Below, piece after piece: positions 16,720 to 24,209 of a stretch of 30,243 nt of DNA. A program made the position numbers and the translations under genes. How positions within the stretch are numbered: position 1 is the stretch's first letter; each line of letters starts with the position of its first letter. Below the pieces are notes generated by a model that was not told where the DNA came from, searched no databases, and worked only from the letters and a program-made list of their open reading frames with translations. Source of the stretch: CAZLMF01 sp964560565 (GTDB lineage: Bacteria > Bacillota > Clostridia > Oscillospirales > Ruminococcaceae); the NCBI GenBank assembly GCA_964560565.1, contig CAZLMF010000012.1, forward strand, positions 1 through 30,243, read 5' to 3'.

Positions 16720-16819
16720 NNNNNNNNNNNNNNNNNNNNNNNNNNNNNNNNNNNNNNNNNNNNNNNNNNNNNNNNNNNNNNNNNNNNNNNNNNNNNNNNN
16801 NNNNNNNNNNNNNNNNNNN
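16720..16819. other. Assembly gap of 100 N between aroB and aroA
   Basis: Exactly 100 undetermined bases. aroB enters it from the right almost complete and aroA emerges on the left lacking about 70-85 N-terminal residues. The real missing sequence is therefore probably more than 200 nt, and 100 is likely a placeholder length. Confidence 0.97.
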
Positions 16820-17878
16820 GGATGAAAACCTACCAAATAGGAACTTCTCAAATTCCGAAACTGTAAGCTTTACAACATTACCGTCGCCAACATCCTTACA
16901 TAGAATTATATTTAGCATATCGCCACTGCGCTTTTTATCGTGCAGGCAGTGCTCTAGCAGACTGCTATATTCCACATCTGTCGAGGTGGGCAGATTATAA
17001 CGCTCAAGGCACTCTACAAGCCTATCATAAAGCCCATGTTCACACATTCCATACCCCTGGGCAAGCTTTGTGATAATGCACATTCCAACTGCAACCCCTT
17101 GCCCGTGGGACATACCAGTATAGTTATAATGGCGCTCTAGTGCGTGACCTACTGTATGCCCAAAGTTTAGTAGCATTCGCTCACCGGTATCAAACTCATC
17201 ACGCTCCACTATATCACGCTTAATGGCGATACACTGCGTAATAATATCCAAAAGCTGATCCTTTACATTGTCGCTGTTTAGCTTGTCAAAAAGTGCGGCA
17301 GAGTGAATCATCCCATACTTGACAGCCTCGGCAATGCCGTCTGAGAAAATCTGGGGCGGCAAAGTGGAAAGCACTTCGGGATCGCATATCACGCCGATAG
17401 GCTGTTTGAATGCTCCCACAAGGTTCTTGCCGCTCTCAATGTTTATGCCCGTCTTACCACCCACAGAGGAATCAATTTGCGCAAGTAGGGTAGTGGGTAT
17501 CTGCACAAAATCCACCCCACGCAGATAGGTAGCCGCACAAAAGCCTGTTATATCACCCACAACACCTCCGCCAAGGGCGATAAGCAAATCTGAACGGGTG
17601 AAGCTGTGCTTTGAAAGAAAGTCATAAATTCCAAATAAGGTAGTAGCACTTTTCTGCTCCTCTCCATTTGTAAACACGAACCTTTCTACATCAAAGCCTT
17701 CATTTCTAAGAGAATTTACAGCCTTATCAGCGTAGAGGGCATCGACAATATTGTCGCTGACAATGCAAGCCCTGCGTGCGGTTGTAAGCTTTGCTATGAG
17801 TGCACCGCTTTCCTGCAAAAGACCATTTCCAACATAAATGGGGTAGGAGGTACTTGCCTTGACAGTTATAGTTTGCAT
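16820..17878 (-). CDS. aroB: 3-dehydroquinate synthase, C-terminal end lost in assembly gap
   Basis: AroB cyclises DAHP to 3-dehydroquinate using NAD+ and a divalent metal. 353 residues are readable, nearly the full family length. They include LIALGGGVVGDITGFCA, QIPTTLLAQIDSSVGGKTG, the metal-ligand regions DGIAEAVKYG, NFGHTVGHALE and SHGQGVAVGM. Only the final few residues and stop codon fall in the N run. A translation through the N into 16571 would be in the wrong frame for aroA and is an artefact. ATG at 17878 has AAGGGTGAG upstream. aroF ends 22 nt before it. Confidence 0.96.
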
Positions 17879-17900
17879 TTATGCTCACCCTTATCTTAAT

Positions 17901-18914
17901 TTAGTCAACAATCCTGCCGTTGAACTCAGCAAGTCCTTTTATCTTAGTCATAACATGGTCAAACTGGTCAGGTGTAAGAGATTGCGCACCGTCTGAAAGA
18001 GCGTTCTTTGGATCATTATGCATCTCGATAATCAGCGCATCAACTCCGCATGCAATGCTTGCAAGTGCCATCGGCTCAACCAGTGAAGCCTTGCCTGTCG
18101 CATGGCTTGGGTCAGCAACAATTGGCAAATGTGAAAGCTCTTTAAGCAAGGGGATAGCTGAAATATCCATCGTATTCCTTGTCATGGTTTCAAAGGTGCG
18201 AATTCCACGCTCGCATAGCATTACATTTGTGTTGCCGCCTGCAAGAATGTACTCCGCAGACATAAGTAATTCTTCAAGTGTATTTGCAAGCCCACGCTTT
18301 AGCAGTATAGGCGTCTTCGAATGCCCAAGCTCCTTAAGCATTTCGAAGTTTTGCATATTACGCGCGCCAACTTGAATAACGTCAACATCGGCAAACAGGT
18401 CAATATGAGAAAGACTCATAAGCTCGGTCACGATATGCAGTCCTGTTTCCTGCTTTGCCTTGAGCAAAAGCTCAATGCCGTCGCCACGAAGCCCCTGAAA
18501 CGCATAAGGTGAGGTGCGAGGCTTAAAAGCGCCTCCCCTTAAAAAAGTTGCTCCTGCCGCTTTTACTCTTTTTGCTATTTCGATAATCTGTTCTTCGCTC
18601 TCAACTGAGCATGGCCCTGCGATAACAGTGAGTCTGCCGTCACCGATTGCATGGTTACCGATTTTGATAACTGTATCATCAAGGTGGAACTTGCGGTTAG
18701 CATTTTTGTATGGCTCTTGAACCCTCTGGACATTTTCAACAATGGTGTTTGCTCGAATGTTCTCGATGTCAATTTTGCTGGTATCTCCGACTAGTCCTAG
18801 AATTGTTTTCTGTGTACCTGTGACCATGCTTACCTTGACACCCATTGATTCAAGCCATTTTAATAATGTCTGCAAATCCTCTATGGGGGTGTTCTTTTTG
18901 AGAATGACTATCAT
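17901..18914 (-). CDS. aroF: 3-deoxy-7-phosphoheptulonate synthase (DAHP synthase, type I beta)
   Basis: DAHP synthase joins phosphoenolpyruvate and erythrose-4-phosphate, the entry step to aromatic amino acids. The 337-residue protein has an N-terminal ferredoxin-like regulatory domain (about 1-70, MIVILKKNTPIEDLQTLLKW), known in Thermotoga-type enzymes for feedback by Tyr or Phe, then the barrel with VIAGPCSVES, RGGAFKPRTSPYAFQG, LLKRGLANTLEE and DPSHATGK (metal and substrate binding). ATG at 18914 has AAGGAG at good spacing. It is the first enzyme gene after the aromatic leader peptide and attenuator, so it should be controlled both allosterically and by transcription attenuation. Confidence 0.96.
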   Translation of the reverse strand: MIVILKKNTPIEDLQTLLKWLESMGVKVSMVTGTQKTILGLVGDTSKIDIENIRANTIVENVQRVQEPYKNANRKFHLDDTVIKIGNHAIGDGRLTVIAGPCSVESEEQIIEIAKRVKAAGATFLRGGAFKPRTSPYAFQGLRGDGIELLLKAKQETGLHIVTELMSLSHIDLFADVDVIQVGARNMQNFEMLKELGHSKTPILLKRGLANTLEELLMSAEYILAGGNTNVMLCERGIRTFETMTRNTMDISAIPLLKELSHLPIVADPSHATGKASLVEPMALASIACGVDALIIEMHNDPKNALSDGAQSLTPDQFDHVMTKIKGLAEFNGRIVD

Positions 18915-18944
18915 GATTGTATCTCCTTTTTCTTATTTTTGGGT

Positions 18945-18984
18945 AAAACAAAAACCGTAGTGTGGCGGTTACCACACTACGGTT
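18945..18984 (-). terminator. Attenuator terminator in the aro operon leader
   Basis: On the minus strand, AACCGTAGTGTGG and CCACACTACGGTT (plus 18984-18972 and 18965-18953) form a perfect 13-bp stem with a 6-nt loop, followed by TTTTTGTTTT. It lies after the leader-peptide stop and about 30 nt before the aroF start, with the aroF ribosome-binding site downstream, so it must be overcome for aro expression. Confidence 0.9.
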
Positions 18985-19009
18985 AATTAGCCTAAAATTA
19001 CACTAAGGC

Positions 19010-19132
19010 CTAATTCACATTTCGTAGCTCACTTGCGGCAACCACATTCTTCGCATACCAAAAATACTCGTAGCCATAAAAAAAGCTCGAGCTAAAATAG
19101 AATGTAAAGTTTGCATTGTGAGAGATAGTCAT
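19010..19132 (-). CDS. Aromatic-rich leader peptide of the aro operon (attenuation)
   Basis: A 40-codon reading frame on the minus strand, too short for routine gene calling. ATG at 19132 has AAGGAG with a 7-nt spacer; the stop is TAG at 19012-19010. Residues 9-26 contain 12 aromatic residues: Phe at 9, 11, 13, 17, 18 and 24, Tyr at 12, 19, 21, 23 and 26, and Trp at 25 (core FFYGYEYFWY at 17-26). The rest is ordinary. A consensus promoter lies just upstream and a strong terminator 26 nt after the stop, ahead of aroF. The arrangement is that of trp/phe-type leader peptides, in which ribosomes stall when charged Phe, Tyr or Trp tRNA is scarce. I do not know of a named family for it. Together with its promoter and terminator it fills the gene-free stretch 18915-19250. 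Confidence 0.85.
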   Translation of the reverse strand: MTISHNANFTFYFSSSFFYGYEYFWYAKNVVAASELRNVN

Positions 19133-19160
19133 TGTGAATCTCCTTAAATATGTTTACTAC

Positions 19161-19189
19161 AGGATAGCGCAAATAAATAAATATGTCAA
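19161..19189 (-). promoter_or_regulatory. Promoter of the aro operon leader
   Basis: On the minus strand, TTGACA (plus 19184-19189), a 17-nt spacer and TATCCT (19161-19166). The transcript would start about 20 nt before the leader-peptide ATG. Confidence 0.75.
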
Positions 19190-19250
19190 TATAATTTTAA
19201 TTTTTTGTAGGAAATGACAATGTTTCAACTGTAATCAGGTAAAATTATAG

Positions 19251-20102
19251 TTAAACAGTATGCTGAAGCTTCGCTGCGGAAACGGTATTCCTCATGAGCA
19301 TTGCAATTGTCATAGGGCCTACTCCACCTGGCACTGGGGTAATATATCCAGCGACTTTTTCCACCTCATCAAAGCATACATCCCCGCACAGCATGCCATT
19401 TGTATCACGGTTCATACCCACATCAATAACCACAGCACCGGGTTTAACCATATCTGCGGTTATAAAGCCGGGGATACCAACTGCTGAAATTAGTATTTCA
19501 GCACGTCTGCAAACCTGCGCTAGGTTTTTAGTGCGAGAATGACAAATAGTAACAGTGCCGTTAGCGTGTAAAAGCAGCATTGCCATTGGCTTACCTACAA
19601 TATTACTGCGTCCTACAACAACACAATCCTTGCCGCTTATTTCAACGCCTGTCGATGCGATAAGCTCCATACAGCCTGCCGGCGTGCAGGGCAAAAATGC
19701 ATAGTTCCCAATCATTATCTTGCCCACATTTACAGCGTGAAATGCGTCAACATCCTTCGCAGGAGGTATAGCTTCAAGTATAGTTGTTTCGTCAATATGA
19801 GCAGGGAGAGGCAGCTGCACTAAAATGCCGTTTACACTGCTGTCCTTTGCAAGCTTGCCTACAAGTTCAAGAAGTTCATCCTGTGTGGTATCAGCAGGAA
19901 GTGCGTACTCCGCCGATTCAATCCCACATTCCTTGCAAGCGCGCTTCTTATTGTTTACATAAACCCTTGATGCAGAGTCATCACCAACAATGATTACGCT
20001 TAGCGATACGGGTATACCCTGTCTTACAAGGGTGGCAACGTCATTTGCCACCCTTGCCTTTACTCTAGCTGAAATTTCTTTTCCGTTAATTAGTATTGCC
20101 AT
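19251..20102 (-). CDS. folD: Bifunctional methylenetetrahydrofolate dehydrogenase/methenyltetrahydrofolate cyclohydrolase
   Basis: FolD interconverts 5,10-methylene-, methenyl- and 10-formyl-tetrahydrofolate for one-carbon metabolism. The 283-residue protein shows SRVYVNNKKRACKECGI (catalytic Tyr and Lys), GILVQLPLPAHID, PCTPAGC, VVGRSNIVGKPMAMLLL (NADP site) and PVPGGVGPMTIAMLMRNT. ATG at 20102 (MAILINGKEIS) is preceded by GGAGG; the longer frame to 20150 is only overlap with lgt. Its start lies 17 nt inside the end of lgt, so translation is probably coupled. No convincing terminator follows before the aro promoter. Confidence 0.97.
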   Translation of the reverse strand: MAILINGKEISARVKARVANDVATLVRQGIPVSLSVIIVGDDSASRVYVNNKKRACKECGIESAEYALPADTTQDELLELVGKLAKDSSVNGILVQLPLPAHIDETTILEAIPPAKDVDAFHAVNVGKIMIGNYAFLPCTPAGCMELIASTGVEISGKDCVVVGRSNIVGKPMAMLLLHANGTVTICHSRTKNLAQVCRRAEILISAVGIPGFITADMVKPGAVVIDVGMNRDTNGMLCGDVCFDEVEKVAGYITPVPGGVGPMTIAMLMRNTVSAAKLQHTV

Positions 20103-21264
20103 TTTTATCCTCCGCAATTTCATTTTCACGCTTGTTTGCGCTGGATTCATCGCTTAGGAATGAATCGTCATTTGCCTGAGAAGCTGTATTTTTAGCAGTT
20201 TGCTCAACGTTATCAATTGTGGAATCCTCAAAAACTGCGTCATCCTGCGGATTGGTTTCGGATTCAGGTTTAGATGCAACCTCCGCCTCAGCAGCTGTCG
20301 AAGCGGTCTGCGCTTGTGAATTTTCGATTTCAGCAAGCTTTTTCTTTGGCAGACGACTAAGCTCATATTGCTCAAGTTGAAGTTTTGACTGCTCAGTATC
20401 CTTGTAGAACACATACTCGCCACTACGCTTGATGTTGCTGCGGATTATAAGAATCGAAAGCATTGACGCAATTACGCAAATGCCTGCAATAAGCTGTGAA
20501 ACCTTGATTTGACCGAGCATAAGGCTGTCTGTGCGGAGCCCCTCGATAACAAAGCGCCCAAGCCCGTACCAGCCGATATACATAAGGAATATCTCCCCGT
20601 CAAAGTGACGGCGCTTTGAAAGCGCATGCAGCACAAAAATACCAATCAAACACCAGATGCTTTCATAGAGAAAGCAGGGGTGAACAGATGCTGACGGGTC
20701 AACTACAATGCCCATATTATCGGATATTTCAGTCATATGATGGGTGAGGTAGCTTTTAATGGTGTTGCTAGTCATACCCCAAGGGAGGTCGGTATTAGTA
20801 CCAAAAGCTTCACGATTGAAGAAGTTCCCCCAGCGCCCAAGGGATTGCCCTATGAGAAAGCCAATGCCGGCTAAATCAAGCAAGGGCGTAAACTTCAACT
20901 TGCGCAGCTTTGCCATTATACCGCCAAAAACAACCGCTCCGATTATGCCGCCATAAATAGCAAGCCCACCGTCACGGGTATTTATCATATCCCAAAGGTT
21001 ATCGTAGGTATCAAGCTTGAATACGACATAAAAGCCTCGAGCGCAAACAATTGCACCTATAAAGCCCACCATAATGACGTCAAGCATACGATCCGGATCA
21101 AGTCCAAAGTTTTTTGCGTGCCTTAAAGCATAGAAAACCCCCAGAAAAACCCCTGTAACAATAAAAATTGCATACCAGTAAATATTGAATTCGCCAATGC
21201 TAAAAGCAACAGGATCAATATTAAACTGTATCCCTAGCTTTGGAAATACTACTGTGTCAGTCAT
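20086..21264 (-). CDS. lgt: Prolipoprotein diacylglyceryl transferase with long acidic C-terminal tail
   Basis: Lgt transfers diacylglycerol from phosphatidylglycerol to the lipobox cysteine of prolipoproteins at the membrane. Residues ~1-280 are the membrane enzyme: GGLAIYGGIIGA, the signature GRWGNFFNREAFG (Arg and Asn essential in the family), HPCFLYES and LGRFVIEGLRTDS. The histidine of the E. coli HGG motif is Tyr here (IYGG), a form I believe occurs in other Gram-positives. Residues ~281-392 are an extra hydrophilic tail rich in Glu, Asp, Ser, Ala and Asn, probably disordered and cytoplasmic; the family is usually 260-300 residues. GGAGG precedes ATG 21264. A lipoprotein substrate, the CapA-like protein, is encoded elsewhere in this window. 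Confidence 0.94.
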   Translation of the reverse strand: MTDTVVFPKLGIQFNIDPVAFSIGEFNIYWYAIFIVTGVFLGVFYALRHAKNFGLDPDRMLDVIMVGFIGAIVCARGFYVVFKLDTYDNLWDMINTRDGGLAIYGGIIGAVVFGGIMAKLRKLKFTPLLDLAGIGFLIGQSLGRWGNFFNREAFGTNTDLPWGMTSNTIKSYLTHHMTEISDNMGIVVDPSASVHPCFLYESIWCLIGIFVLHALSKRRHFDGEIFLMYIGWYGLGRFVIEGLRTDSLMLGQIKVSQLIAGICVIASMLSILIIRSNIKRSGEYVFYKDTEQSKLQLEQYELSRLPKKKLAEIENSQAQTASTAAEAEVASKPESETNPQDDAVFEDSTIDNVEQTAKNTASQANDDSFLSDESSANKRENEIAEDKNGNTN

Positions 21265-21282
21265 GCTGTCCTCCTGTTTATT

Positions 21283-22563
21283 TTACTTTGAAGTCTTTGG
21301 TTCAATAATAGAAATGGAGCAGTTGTCCACATCAAATTCATCAAGGCAACGCTTTATATCAGCTACTTTAAGAGCTGCTATGCAATCAATAGTATCAAAA
21401 GAACTTAATCCGTTAAACTGAGCGTTCATAAGGGACTGCGCAACAGAATCAACATTTGAAAGCTCACGAATACTGTCCCCGTAAATTCCCTTGCGGAGCA
21501 CTTCAAACTCAAGCTCATCTATTTTTTCACTCTTTAAGCGGTTAACCTCTGCTTTAATTCTAGCGAGCACCTCTCGTGGATTGCGCGACTCACCTGCAAC
21601 AATTGAAAGGAATGCACCTCGCACAGAGAAAACCTCGCTGCCAAAGGAAGCGTTTATTAAGCCTTCATCATAAAGCTTTTTATAGAAGGAGGAGGTACGA
21701 CCAAGTACAAGCTCAAGCATAATGGAATGCTCAAGGTTTGATTTCACCTCTTCAATGCCTGACAATGGCTTGCCTTTAAAGCCAATATGAAATAGCGGCA
21801 TTGCAACAGATAACTGTTGCACAGTTTCGTGCATATTTACCGTATAAGGCTCTTGTGCAGTTTTAGCGTCTAGAGCTAAATCCTCTGAGGGCTTTAGAAG
21901 CTTATTGCAGCACTCAAGGACAGTATCAACATCAAAATTGCCTGCCACGCAAAGCACCATATTACTAAGGTTATAGAAGGTGTTATAGCATCTGTAAAGC
22001 AGGGGAGCATCAATGTGAGAAATGCTTTCAACCGTGCCTGCAATGTCAATACGCACAGGGTGAGAGCTATAACAAGCGATGAGCAAGTTGAAGAACACAC
22101 GCCAGTTGGCGACATCCTCGTACATTCTAATTTCCTGTGCAATTATGCCTTGCTCCTTATCCACGTTTTCTTTAGTGAAGTAAGGGGATTGAACAAATTT
22201 AAGCAGAATATTCAAGTTTTCTTCGAACTTATCGCTGCATCTAAAGAAGTAAAAGGTTTGTTCAAAGGAGGTAGCAGCGTTGCAATATGCGCCTGTTTTG
22301 CCAAACTGCTCAAAAACAGGGCTATCCTCATTTTCGAATAGCTTATGCTCCAAATAGTGAGCAATTCCTTCGGGAACTGTAACATAGTCGTCGTCATTTT
22401 TAGTCTTAAAGGTGGTGTCGATTGAGCCGTATTTTGTGCCAAATAGTGCAGTTGCATTTGAGTAGCCTTTCATAGGGTACATTAATACAGTAAGTCCGCT
22501 TGGGTGCTTAACTTCAATATATTCGCCACGAATGCGGTCATTTTTTATAATTCTACGCTCCAT
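21283..22563 (-). CDS. ymfH: M16-family zinc peptidase, YmfH-like (catalytic partner)
   Basis: A 426-residue single-unit M16B peptidase. The inverted zinc motif HxxEH is intact as HYLEH at 69-73, and the distal glutamates lie in EQGIIAQEIRMYED (about 137-150). The second half (RTSSFYKKLYDEGLINASFG) is the usual second M16 fold. It matches B. subtilis YmfH. M16B proteins commonly work as pairs of one active and one inactive subunit, and the preceding gene is the inactive-type partner, ending 2 nt before this start. ATG at 22563 has GGGGGAG upstream. The substrate is unknown; no RiPP precursor is visible nearby. Confidence 0.92.
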   Translation of the reverse strand: MERRIIKNDRIRGEYIEVKHPSGLTVLMYPMKGYSNATALFGTKYGSIDTTFKTKNDDDYVTVPEGIAHYLEHKLFENEDSPVFEQFGKTGAYCNAATSFEQTFYFFRCSDKFEENLNILLKFVQSPYFTKENVDKEQGIIAQEIRMYEDVANWRVFFNLLIACYSSHPVRIDIAGTVESISHIDAPLLYRCYNTFYNLSNMVLCVAGNFDVDTVLECCNKLLKPSEDLALDAKTAQEPYTVNMHETVQQLSVAMPLFHIGFKGKPLSGIEEVKSNLEHSIMLELVLGRTSSFYKKLYDEGLINASFGSEVFSVRGAFLSIVAGESRNPREVLARIKAEVNRLKSEKIDELEFEVLRKGIYGDSIRELSNVDSVAQSLMNAQFNGLSSFDTIDCIAALKVADIKRCLDEFDVDNCSISIIEPKTSK

Positions 22564-22565
22564 AA

Positions 22566-23843
22566 TTACTCCCCCTCCTTTGCGGTATTTGCTCCAGTAA
22601 GGACAAAGACAGTATCAAGCTTCATTGCCTTTGCACAAGCAACAATTTGCGCCGCAGTGACAGTTTGCAGTTTGTCCACAAGCTCCTCAGGAGTGATATT
22701 TTCGCCGCGATAAATACGCTGGAGGTACCAGTTTTCAACCTGTGATGGTTTATCACCGATGCCACGCAAAGAAGTGACAAAATCAAGTCTTGCCTCATCA
22801 ATTTCTCTTTCCGAAACCTCGCCGTTTTGGACAGCGGTTAGCTGTGCTAGAATTTCATCATGCGCCTTGCTGATATTTTCGTTTTCAACACCGCAATCAA
22901 CCAGCATTAGCCCCTTTTCAGTGTCAAATCGTGCAGCGCAGTAATAGCATAGTGACAAGCGCTCGCGAACATTTAGAAAAAGCTTTGAGTTAGCAGTGCC
23001 ACCGTAGAGATTGACCATAAGGGTATTAGCGGTAGTATCGGTGTTATCGGACTTAAATGACATAACAAGCTTGCTCTGGTTCACTTCAATTTTCTCAGTT
23101 TCTTTTATAACGGTACTATGTGCGGGACTGAGCATTGAGCCAAAATGCTTAACCTCGCCACGATTTAGCTTAGAAAAGCGATTTGCAAGCATGTCCTGAA
23201 TAGCATCAAACTGTCCTTTGCCGACACAGATTATTTCAACCTTAGCGGTTGAAAGCATATCAGTATAAGCTGAATAAACATCGTCATTTGTCATGGCTTC
23301 GGCGGATTGCTTGCTGCCAAGTCTGCCAACGCCGTAAGGCTCACCTGCGCAGGTAATAGCCTCAGTGCGGTGGACAGCGTATGAACGCTTTTCATTTATT
23401 TCAGCTTCGATATCATCTATTAGGTTTTGCTTTTCGAGCTTAAATACATCGTCAGGAAACTTTCCGTTTTCAAGCACAGGGGAAAACAAGCAGTCAGCTA
23501 ATATGTTGCAAAGCTCAGCGGCAATATCCTCGTTATCAAGTGCAAAAGAATTATCAATGCTTTCTATTGCAAGGCATATTGACTGGCTGTCGCCTATACG
23601 GCGTACATAGCCTGCAAGTGATGCTCCATATAGCTCGGATAACTTCTTGTTAAGCAGAGTAAAGCTTGGGAGGCTTGTACTTGATTGCTTTAGCAAATTA
23701 GGCACAAGAGCATTAGGGGAAGCGGTTTTCTCCGCAAGCGTGGTGATAAAATTAACCGAAATGCGGTTAGTAAAATAGCGAGCATCGGAAAATGAGCAAA
23801 AATGCACACCCTTTGCAATTTCGGTTCTGCTGATATTTGACAT
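22566..23843 (-). CDS. ymfF: M16-family peptidase-like protein, YmfF-like (non-catalytic partner)
   Basis: A 425-residue M16B homologue without an HxxEH motif: the corresponding N-terminal region reads NALVPNLLKQSSTS. It keeps the Arg/Tyr segment LFLNVRERLSLCYYCAARFD (about 300-320) that in M16 pairs contributes to substrate binding. It is therefore probably the structural partner of the adjacent YmfH. ATG at 23843 is chosen over GTG 23849 because AAAGGAG lies 7 nt before it. It is the first gene of ymfF-ymfH-lgt-folD. Its 5' leader holds the repeat-flanked structure at 23905-24020. Confidence 0.9.
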   Translation of the reverse strand: MSNISRTEIAKGVHFCSFSDARYFTNRISVNFITTLAEKTASPNALVPNLLKQSSTSLPSFTLLNKKLSELYGASLAGYVRRIGDSQSICLAIESIDNSFALDNEDIAAELCNILADCLFSPVLENGKFPDDVFKLEKQNLIDDIEAEINEKRSYAVHRTEAITCAGEPYGVGRLGSKQSAEAMTNDDVYSAYTDMLSTAKVEIICVGKGQFDAIQDMLANRFSKLNRGEVKHFGSMLSPAHSTVIKETEKIEVNQSKLVMSFKSDNTDTTANTLMVNLYGGTANSKLFLNVRERLSLCYYCAARFDTEKGLMLVDCGVENENISKAHDEILAQLTAVQNGEVSEREIDEARLDFVTSLRGIGDKPSQVENWYLQRIYRGENITPEELVDKLQTVTAAQIVACAKAMKLDTVFVLTGANTAKEGE

Positions 23844-23904
23844 AAGCACGCTCCTTTGGTATAATAATTTGTACTTTGGTAAAGGGTAATGTCATGCATT
23901 ATAA

Positions 23905-24020
23905 AATGGCTTGAAGTTAAAAACTTCAACAGACTATCTAAATATGCATTGCCGCCCAAGCGGCAGGAGGCATTACATGCCGACAGCATATTAGGAATGG
24001 CTTGAAGTTAAAAACTTCAA
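23905..24020. repeat. Pair of 25-bp palindromic direct repeats flanking a three-way-junction-like core
   Basis: Two identical 25-bp copies lie at 23905-23929 and 23996-24020. Each contains the hairpin TTGAAGTT-AAA-AACTTCAA, and each is followed by gactat (with CA inserted in the first copy). Between them, AATATGC (23941-23947) pairs with GCATATT (23986-23992) and encloses two hairpins: TGCCGC/GCGGCA (23950-23965) and GGCAT/ATGCC (23969-23981). The element lies in the gene-free stretch 23844-24209, between ymfF and its putative promoter, so it would be part of the ymfF 5' leader. It could be a dispersed repeat, a small RNA element or a cis regulator. Confidence 0.8.
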
Positions 24021-24024
24021 GACT

Positions 24025-24033
24025 ATTATACCA
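24025..24033 (-). promoter_or_regulatory. Extended -10 promoter for the ymfF operon
   Basis: On the minus strand, TGGTATAAT (TGn plus TATAAT). No good -35 box is visible 17 nt upstream. The start would lie near 24018, making a leader of about 175 nt that contains the repeat element. Confidence 0.5.
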
Positions 24034-24107
24034 CAACCTACTGGTAAATGCTACATATTCACACGATTTTACTTTTGCATTATCTAAAGTTTTCTTAAGA
24101 AAAGCTA

Positions 24108-24137
24108 TTGACAAAACAGTTTATGACGTTGTATAAT
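24108..24137 (+). promoter_or_regulatory. Promoter for the DUF177 gene and rpmF
   Basis: TTGACA (24108-24113), an 18-nt spacer and TATAAT (24132-24137). It is divergent from the ymfF promoter and would give a leader of about 65 nt. Confidence 0.85.
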
Positions 24138-24209
24138 ATAGTGCAGTGTCAAAAGAGTGATTATGAATACGCTAAATTACGCTTGAACTACAATTCAGTG
24201 AGGTATACG

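Noticed and set aside
16571..17878. A single long minus-strand reading frame spanning the N run
   Set aside because: It joins aroB to an out-of-frame translation of aroA through unknown bases. The two sides are separate genes in different frames.
18945..19160. T-box riboswitch ahead of aroF
   Set aside because: The terminator loop contains TGGTAACCGC, which recalls the T-box TGGNACCGCG, but it has an extra A and lies inside the hairpin. No specifier-loop or AG-box structure is apparent, whereas a well-initiated aromatic-rich frame is present.
19190..19250. Terminator for folD formed by ATAATTTTA and TAAAATTAT
   Set aside because: The stem is purely A-T with a loop of over 40 nt and no following U-tract, so it is unlikely to terminate.
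23905..24020. CRISPR-like repeat pair
   Set aside because: There are only two copies, the repeat is almost fully palindromic, the spacer region itself is self-complementary, and no cas gene is present.
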